Shown here: positions 50,304 to 59,300 of the stretch, in pieces
How the letters are laid out: every line of letters starts with the position of its first letter
How positions within the stretch are numbered: position 1 is the stretch's first letter
Notes under the pieces: model-generated
What the model was told of the DNA's origin: nothing
What the model saw: the letters and a program-made list of their open reading frames with translations, nothing else
Database searches by the model: none
Translations under genes and position numbers: made by a program
NCBI GenBank assembly: GCA_029339505.1
Contig: JAQISU010000096.1
Span: 6,061,501-6,125,500, forward strand
Direction: 5' to 3'
Length of the DNA: 64,000 nt
Source of the DNA: Unio delphinus
Taxonomy: Eukaryota; Mollusca; Bivalvia; Unionida; Unionidae

Positions 50304-53300
50304 CATCCATCCATCCATCCATCCATCCATCCATCCATCCATCCATCCATCCATCCATCCATCCATCCATCTGTTGACTCAGTCACACTTGATGGGTGGT
50401 ACATGGTCAAAGATAAAGTAAAGACAGAAGTGATAGGACAGTCAGAAAAGAGTGTCAGTGTACGTTTTCATCCCTTCATACTCAGACCTTTCCGGCTACT
50501 GTAGCAGCAATGAGATATGGAAACCTCAACCAGCATAGCCCTGAGAATCACTAGGTCTTACTTGTAGCTGACTAGTTCATTAGCATGTGATTTTAGAAGG
50601 CTCCTGCTTTTTTATGTGGGTTCCACACAGTCGAGCAATACTCAAGACCTGGTTGAACCAGAGTGAAATATATCGCACCTTTTACTTCTTCATTGTTGAC
50701 TAGGAGATTGAGGCGCAGGAAGCCAAGGTTACTGTTCCCTTTTTTTTACTATCTTGTCTTTGTGTATTTTCCAAGAGAGGTCTCTAGACAATTCAACCCC
50801 AAGATATTTTGTTGCTTGCTCATTGGATAACTTGTGCCCCTTAAGAGTGTATTTGGACAAGATTGGTGATTTCTTCCTGTAAACTCTTAGGATGCTGCAT
50901 TTTTCTGGATGGACTGACATACCCTAACTTCTTTCCTAGAGTGCCAGTTAGTTCAGGTCTTCTTGAAGGATATTGCAGTCCTTGGAGTCATTTATCTCCC
51001 GGTAGACTTTACAGTCATCTGCAAAAAGTCTTGTGTTTGATTTGATGCATGCAGGTAGATCATTGATGAACGCCAGGAAGAGGATGGGACCCAAAACACT
51101 CCCTTGAGGAACCCCACTGAAAACTGATACTGGGTCTGATGCTGCTACATCTACTATAACTCTCAGTGATCTGTCTGATAGGAAATCTCTGATCCATTTC
51201 TGGGTGTTACCCCTGATACCATAGTGGTCCAACATACTGAGGAGTCTTTCGTGGGGGACACGATCAAAAGCCTTACTGAAGTCAAGAATAGCAAGGTCAT
51301 ATTGCTTCCCTCTGTCTAAAGATTTGGCGAGCTCATCCGCTAAGGTTATGAGTTGTGTTTCACATCTTCGTCTGGCACGGAAACCATTCTGGCAGTCTGT
51401 TAGAATGTTATAGCGATCTAGATGTTTCATCATGTTGCTGACTATGATGTGTTCAAGCATTTTGCAGCAGATATATGTAAGGGAGACCGGTCTATTATTA
51501 TGTTATAGCCTTCTTTAATGTATCATCTGTCCATTAACAATTGCTTGTTACAACTTTTGAATGCATATTTCTGATTTAAGTCCATACTTGGAATGTGGCT
51601 GTATTTCATTAAAACCTTGGACAAGTTCAGCAATGAGCAAGACTGAGTTGTATTAATGAGCTGATTGGCTGAGCTATTACCATTCTGGAAGGAATATATA
51701 ATCAAGATACATAATTGTTTGTATCTTGAGCATGATCAGCTTATATTAATGATGTGATCCCACATATGATTGGCTTTAACTCGAGTGTCTGGATTTGTGG
51801 CCCAAGTCTAGTCAGTCTTGGTAAATAGGTTAATTTCTCAAAAATGTCAGACTATTTTATTATGACTGAAACCTTTGTATTTACAAGGTGGTCTGGTATC
51901 TGCAGAGAATTTTGTTCTACTCTAGAGGATGTGTTTTTGATAAGGTTTTGATCAAACTTGATAAGCAGGCCTGTTATCAATACTTTGGTTGAGTATGATC
52001 ATGAGTGAAATTCATGCATGTTATTTGCTTTGCTGTTGCATCTGATCAGATCTGCTTTTTTGCATTCTAGTAACTATATTTCTGAGCATATTGGTTTTAC
52101 AAACTTGTTGAATAGTTTTATCAAAATGTCAGATGAGTTTGATTTGGAGCAAGATCTGTGATTATGAATAAGTAACCTTTTATATGATTGGTCAGTCTTG
52201 TTATCATATCACTCTAGAGACTGAACTAAATGCAGTTTGTTCCACTTTTAGCTAAGGTTATGATTGTCACAAGTGTGATCAGTGTTAATGAGATATCTTT
52301 CATAATTGGCTTAGCTAGTTATTACTGCAGATCGAGAAACTATTTCTTATCCAGTTCTCATAAAACTTAGTAACTTGGTTTATATTACCAAGATTTTGGA
52401 TGACTTTGTTTATGAGCTAGAGACTTTGTTACATAAGTGATTTTGTTTAGAACAGGTTTTAATCAAAATATAATAGATAGGTAAAATTAACATGATACAC
52501 AGTTTGGGAGCTGTTGTTGTTGTGGGGTTTCACGCCATCTTTCAGCACACAACAGGCTATACATGGCAGCCAGTATTAATGGTGGAGGAAGAACCCGGGA
52601 AAATCAAAGGAAAGAACCACTGACCCAAGAGAAGCTACTGGCAAGCTTTCTCACATACCCACATTGGCCAAATCCGAGACTCGAACCCACGCAGACAGAG
52701 GTGAGATGGCAGTGATCCATATTGGAGATTGCTTTAGACCACTTGGCCACTAGGGGCCCCTAGTTTGGGAGCTAGTCAACCGAAATTATGAAACTCACAA
52801 TACTCCATAAGTAGTGATTGGTGATCTATTATGTAAACCAGGTGAGAAGTATCAGGCACATTTGGACCATCTCATACATATTGTTTTACTAAATTTATAG
52901 TTACAGTTTTAGGTTCATCTTTCATGATTTCCAATCCAACTTGACTGGAAAAGTCATGAAAAAAAGCAGATTGAAAATTCCCTATATGTGGCATGTCCTG
53001 CTAAATGCAAAATTTCCAATAATTTCAGATTGAAAGATTTCAAGGTTCCTGATGACAGAAAGCTGGAAGAAAAAGTCAGTAGCAAAGTGGAGGGGCCTAA
53101 GAAAGAGTTCCAGCCACCAACAATCACAGAGAAGTTTGGGGTCACAGCTGCTGTTTTACCTCTAGTCAAAGCCTTTGGCTATAGGTTAGTTTTGAAATTA
53201 AAAATATTATTGACTGCTCATGCATGAAAAAATATTTATTTTTGGATGCATACTAATGTAGAGAATATTTTTTGTAATTGTTGTCTCATTTTACTACATA

Positions 53301-56300
53301 TTCAGAATTTTAATTTGATATTATACTATTTTAATGATAAGTAAGCATGAATGATTAATTATTACTAAGAAACCTCTATTGCAGGTAGAATCCTTTTCTT
53401 CAACTAATTTGATGTATTGAATAAGGTTTTTTTCTTCTGTAAATCATGGCAAGAGTATTTTCCTAAAGTTATCTTTTAAATTTAAGTTTATAAAAAGATC
53501 CCACCCACCCCAAAATTATTAAATGGTCAGTCTGTATGGCTTGATTCACAATTAGCAAAACAAGTACCTTTTCAGAATGAAATGATCAGAAGCATTTCTG
53601 CTTGATGGTGCTTATTCCTTTTATTTCTGAATCACTTGTTTCATTATTGACAGTGTCTTTATTTAGTACTTACCCAAAGTTGACAGATATTTGTTTTTCA
53701 TGAGATTTGATCAAATATATATTTAACGAAAAGGTATATTGGTTGTTTGACATATTATCTAAATCATAAATCAGCATTTTTTGGAAATTGTTTGAAGTGT
53801 GTTGTTGTTGTTGTTGTTGTTGTTGTAGTGTGTAACACCCTTTTTCAGCTTTAGATAAGCTATACTGGCAGAGTTTCATTTCAAGCATGCCACTACATCA
53901 TTTAGAATAGTTATAGCTCCTGATTGCCCATACTCATAACTTGGGGTAGCAGCTCAAATGTGTAGTTAGTTATATTATGGAATAGCTTCAGTAGTATTTC
54001 TTAACAGTAAAAATATGTTTCCATCCTGAACAGTTAAGAAATGCATGGAATTTTTGTCTAATTTCAAACAAAAAGGGGTGGTCTTTCAATACTGGTTACA
54101 TTTTAACTTGGTCACATTTTAGACTGGATTCTTAATAGACCTGATGATCATATTCTGCAATCCACCCTTGTATCCCACGTATGCCATCTCGACACATCAG
54201 TCCTTAACCCTCCAAATTTATTTGCTACCAAGAGAAACCTCTGTATGATAAATAGAGCCAAACTAATGCATGGCATCCAAGAAAACCTAACAACTTTCTT
54301 ACATCCTACAGCAGAACAACTCGATAACTGCCTGCATTCATTGCTTGAAAAACATCCCCCAGTAGCCAAGTGCAGAGATCAATAAAAAAAGTGTTCTCCG
54401 TGGTATAGCAGTGTTAGGGACCAACTTCGCACTGCTAAAAGACATCGCCATAAAACAGAGAGGCTTTGGCTTTCCACCAGACTCACTATTCATAAACAAA
54501 TATATGAAACCGCTTAGAAGAATGTCAAAAACATAGTCCATTTAGCCAAATTATCCCACTACAGTACCAAGATCACGGAGAGTTCCAGCTGCAAAGAGCT
54601 CTTTGAAATAACTAACAAACTAATGTCAAGGAACAAATGTACACCACTTCCAACTACCTTCTCACCAGTAGACCTTTTCTGGACCTTATTTGCAACTTTC
54701 TTCCATGACAAAGTACAAACCATTAGAGATTCACTTGATTTCAATGAGTCGTCACCATACAGTTACAATACAGAATTTCAACCACAACCATTAGGAGCAT
54801 TTGAACCTGTCTCAATGGATTTAATACCGAAAATCATGATGAAGAGTGCACCAAAGTCATGTGAACTTGACCCAAACTTAGACCCAATATTGCCTTCACT
54901 AACTGATGTTATTAAGATCTCTCTCTCTCATCCTGGGAATTCCCATCATTTTTTAAAACTGCCATTGTAAAGCCTCTGCTGAAGAAACCAACACTTGACC
55001 ATAATGATTTAAAGAACTGCTGCCCAGTTTCTAATCTCCCGTTGGTATAAAACATCTTAGAAAAAGTTGTTCTAACCCAACTTGTATCTCATTTGAATTC
55101 AAACGGTCTTTTTAGCAATGTATAGTCTGCATATCACCCTTGTCACAGTACCGAAACTAGTCTTCTGTAAGTATTTAATGATATTCTCTCTGCTTTGGAT
55201 AATGAATAGTTTACAGTCCTCACCCTCCTTGATTTGTTTTCAGCATTTGACACAATAGACTATTATATTTAATGACATTCTCTTTGCTTTGGATAGCTGA
55301 AAGATTACAGTCATCACCCTCCTTGATTATGTTTGCAGCATTTAACCATGATATATTACTTCATAGTCTCCAGCATGTATTTGGCATTCATAATACAGCC
55401 TTACAGTGGTTCAAGTAATATTTGGTAAACAGGACACAAATTGTATCTGCAAATGGAATAAACTCCAGCCCAGTTGATCTATATTGTGGTGTTCCACAGA
55501 GGTCTGTTCTTGGACCTGTTCTCTTAATTACATACACTCAGCTACTCTCAAGTGTCATAGATCATCACACAGTGTCTCACTAATTGTATGCTGATGACAC
55601 CCAAATATACAAGTTTAGCCACCCAACTGATGCTGATGCTACCATCCAAGGATTAGAGAGGTGCATTTCTGATGTGAAATCATGGATGACATGTAACAAG
55701 CTGCAGATGAATGATAATAAAACTGAGGTCATTCTGATCAAACACAAAAAGACTTTCTCATTCACATCCTTTACCTCAAACAATAAATATCAGCAACACC
55801 AACATTAAATTCACACAGTCGGTACAAAACCTAGGTGTTACTCTAGACAGTACTCTTACATTGCACCAACATGTCATGAACATATGCAAGGCTGCATATC
55901 TTGAACTGAGACGCACGAGTTCCATTCGCAAATATCTTTCAGTTGATGCCACTAAAACACTTGTATGTTCGTTAGTACTTTCAAGACTGGATTATTGTAA
56001 CTCAATTATGGTTGGTTAAACACAATAACTACTCCAGAAACTTCAAAAAGTTTAAAACACAGCTGCTTGGATCATCTTTAGAGTACCTAGAGCACACCTC
56101 CACACTGCTCTGAACCCTATACTGGCTATCTATTCGATCCAGAATCAAACACATAATTTGTTTTTCTCTTCTTTTACATACCTGGGCCCAACAGTGTGGA
56201 ATAAATTGCCCATTGAAATTAGACACAAAGACATAGTGATCACTTTCAATTAATAAATGAAACAGTAAATGTAAACTGTGAAAATACATACCATACTCCT

Positions 56301-59300
56301 TTAGGGTTTAAATATTCACAATAGTTATATCCATATAGACTCCATTAGGTTAAATCTAATTTTCTTCGCAAGTACATATAACAACCTCTCCATTCCCAAC
56401 CGCTCCAGTGGCCTAGTGGTTAGAGCATCTGCCGCAGAAGCGGAAGGTCGTGGGTTCAATCCCCGGCTGAGTCATACCAAAGACTTACAAAAACAGTACT
56501 AACAGATGCCTTGCTTGATGCTCAGCATTAAGAGGTTAGTGTTAAGATTGGTCAGCCTGGTGTCAGGATAATGTGACTGGGTGGCACATCTTTCTACATG
56601 TGTGCGGCATGATGCCCCAGTGCTAGACATCACTATAAACTGCCTCACTGCAGACATCGTAGCAATATGACTGAATTTTATTTAAAGCTATGTTAAAAAT
56701 CCTAATCAAACAACAAACCATTCCCAACAAATAAGATTTTTGTTTAAAGTGCATGAGCTCTTCCTTTACTTAGGCAGCAATTGTTTTTGATCTTTGCTCA
56801 TGCTAGACGTACTTTAAAATGCTGTCAGTTCCAATGGCAAGTTCAAAAATGAAACTGGCTGAGAAATTTACATGAGTAACCACCTGGCATTTCCTTTCAT
56901 TATATGGTACAGTATTCATGATACCCATGGGTAGCTTCATTTCCCTATCGATAGCCTTGCTAATCTGATCTGGTCTGCTGAATTGTGACCTCAAACCAGT
57001 ATTACATTTGAATGACTGAATACAGCCGTATCATATTTAATTAGCATGTAAGTACCACAACAGAGCCATGTGGCAAGAAAACTAAAAGGGATTGCTTACC
57101 TAGTGGTATTAATTGATAATAGAATATGGTCTGCACTTGTACATGTGTAAGATCAGTCATCAGGTAAGTGACTAATATAAATTTACAATTGTGAAGACAT
57201 CTCTTTTTGTCTATCAGTCTGTTTCTCAATGGGGCATATGTTTTATTTGATCATTAGGTGCAAGAAGAAAATTGTGATGGAATATGTCTTTGTCATGGTT
57301 ATTCATCTGCTAACTTGTCAATTCAAATGCTCATACAGGCAATCAAATTTAACAACGTATATTACAAACAATGTACATTTTACTGGTGCATGCTGTTTTA
57401 GGACAGTTACATCTGTTCCATGTTAATATTTAATACTGTCAGTTATTTAATTGCTTAAAATACTCAGTGTGGGATCTTGTAGTTTTTCATACAGTCTCTT
57501 CCCCAAAATGAAATATTTTTACACATTATTTATCGTACTCTTGGAGATTTATTTTCCATACAAAAGATACGATAAAGTGATTCAGATGACATAATCTATA
57601 TACAAGTCAATTTGGAGTATACGATGAAGCTAAGATTTTCTGGTTAAAAAAGTATTGTCTTATAGGCAAATACAGTACCATAGTTATTCTAATGTAAGCC
57701 CCAGAAGGCAGTTCAATTTCCAGTTGGAGGAGGGGGGGCATTATTAGAGCACTTTTAGCATTAGTTCAATCATCCTAAAATTCTGGCAGAAAACAAAAAA
57801 GTGAAACTGCTTCAAATTGATTATGGACATGTACTATTATAAGTGTCTGTGCTGATTTTATTAATTCTGCATGTCACTTTTTGACTGAAATCATTTGTAA
57901 ATTAACTTGTTCAAATTTGCCTGTTACATGTGGTATTTGATGCTAATCAAATATGGTGAAAAAAAATCAATAACTCAGAACAAGTATTGGAAGTATTCTT
58001 GTACTCATGATAGTGAATTGTATTTCAAGATGATGTTAGAGGAAGAAATTAGTTTCTGCTCATTATTTAGTTTACAAATAACATATATGCATGCTTTTTG
58101 GTAGGTACCTTGATTTTTTCTGTACTTGCCATTCAGTTTGCTTAAATTCTGGTGATTCAGATGTTATTAGTAAAGTTTTATCTAACATTTTAATTTATAA
58201 ATATAAGGGTTCATATAAATATAAGTGTTCAGAGTGGGGAAAATGTGCATTGAGTCCAAAATGTACACACACAGGCTTCAATTGTCGACAAATATCCAGT
58301 TTGACATTTTGAAGAAAGAACTGGGATATACCCATCTATGTGGACTAAATTGTTAGTGCTATTGATAGTCCAGTATGATTGCAAATAGTGTCTAGTTTGT
58401 CAGTTTTAAGAAACGTTTTATGACTCAGTTTTATTCAGTCAAAAATATAATTTCCAATGTGACTTTTCTAAAAACATTCTGTTGCTGAGATCATAAATTG
58501 TATCTTTCAGCAAAGGCAGTGCTCTCTCCAGTGCTGAGGTCCGAAGTTGTGTCACGAATTATGTGAAAACGAACAGCCTGCAAATGGAAAACTCTGAAAG
58601 GTCACTTTTATATTTTTCTTCCAATTTTTAGCTCATATGGTGTGAGTGTATGTCTTAGGTCAGCATCCATCATGATTTTGTCTGTCATTGTTACAACTCT
58701 GAGGTCTTAAAAAATAGTAACAAAAAGAAGCAAAAAATACAAGTTTACTAAAATGAACAAATTATTTATTTTTGTTACAAAGTAAAATATTCAGAAGGAA
58801 AGTATTGTGAATTAAATTCCAAATAAACCTTTAAGTGCTATCACAAGTCTAGAGTGTTTTGATTTCCAGTATTGAATGTACTGATGAATTAATAATCTTG
58901 AATAGGTTGATGTACCAACAGTTTTGATGTATTACAATGACATAATCCAGAATGTCCTTGAATGAATTCACAATACTCCCAAAGTAGTGTAATTGCCAAA
59001 AGTATCAATGAATATTTATAATTCCAGTGGATATTTTAAAAAAAAATGATACCTTTCAAATTATATCTGAACACATCTGAAAATGATTCCAGACATTGCT
59101 ATTAAGATAGGAACAATTTTGTTGACAACAGCCTTGTATACAAAACTAATACAAAATAAAATTACTATGATATGGGGCAGAAATTTGCTTCCAGAACATT
59201 CTAAATTTCTAAATAAAAGTAGACCTTGAAACTTGGATATCAGTAAACAACCTATTTATAACTTACAAACATGATGAACAGCATTTACACACCAAACTCT

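Noticed and set aside
50081..50504. Open frames encoding long Leu-Ser-Ile-Tyr and Pro-Ser-Ile-His repeats
   Set aside because: Translation of an (ATCT)n/(ATCC)n microsatellite.
56401..56717. Functional tRNA gene
   Set aside because: A and B boxes are present, but the acceptor stem does not pair, and the body, tail and target duplications show a SINE. The same applies to the other SINE copies.
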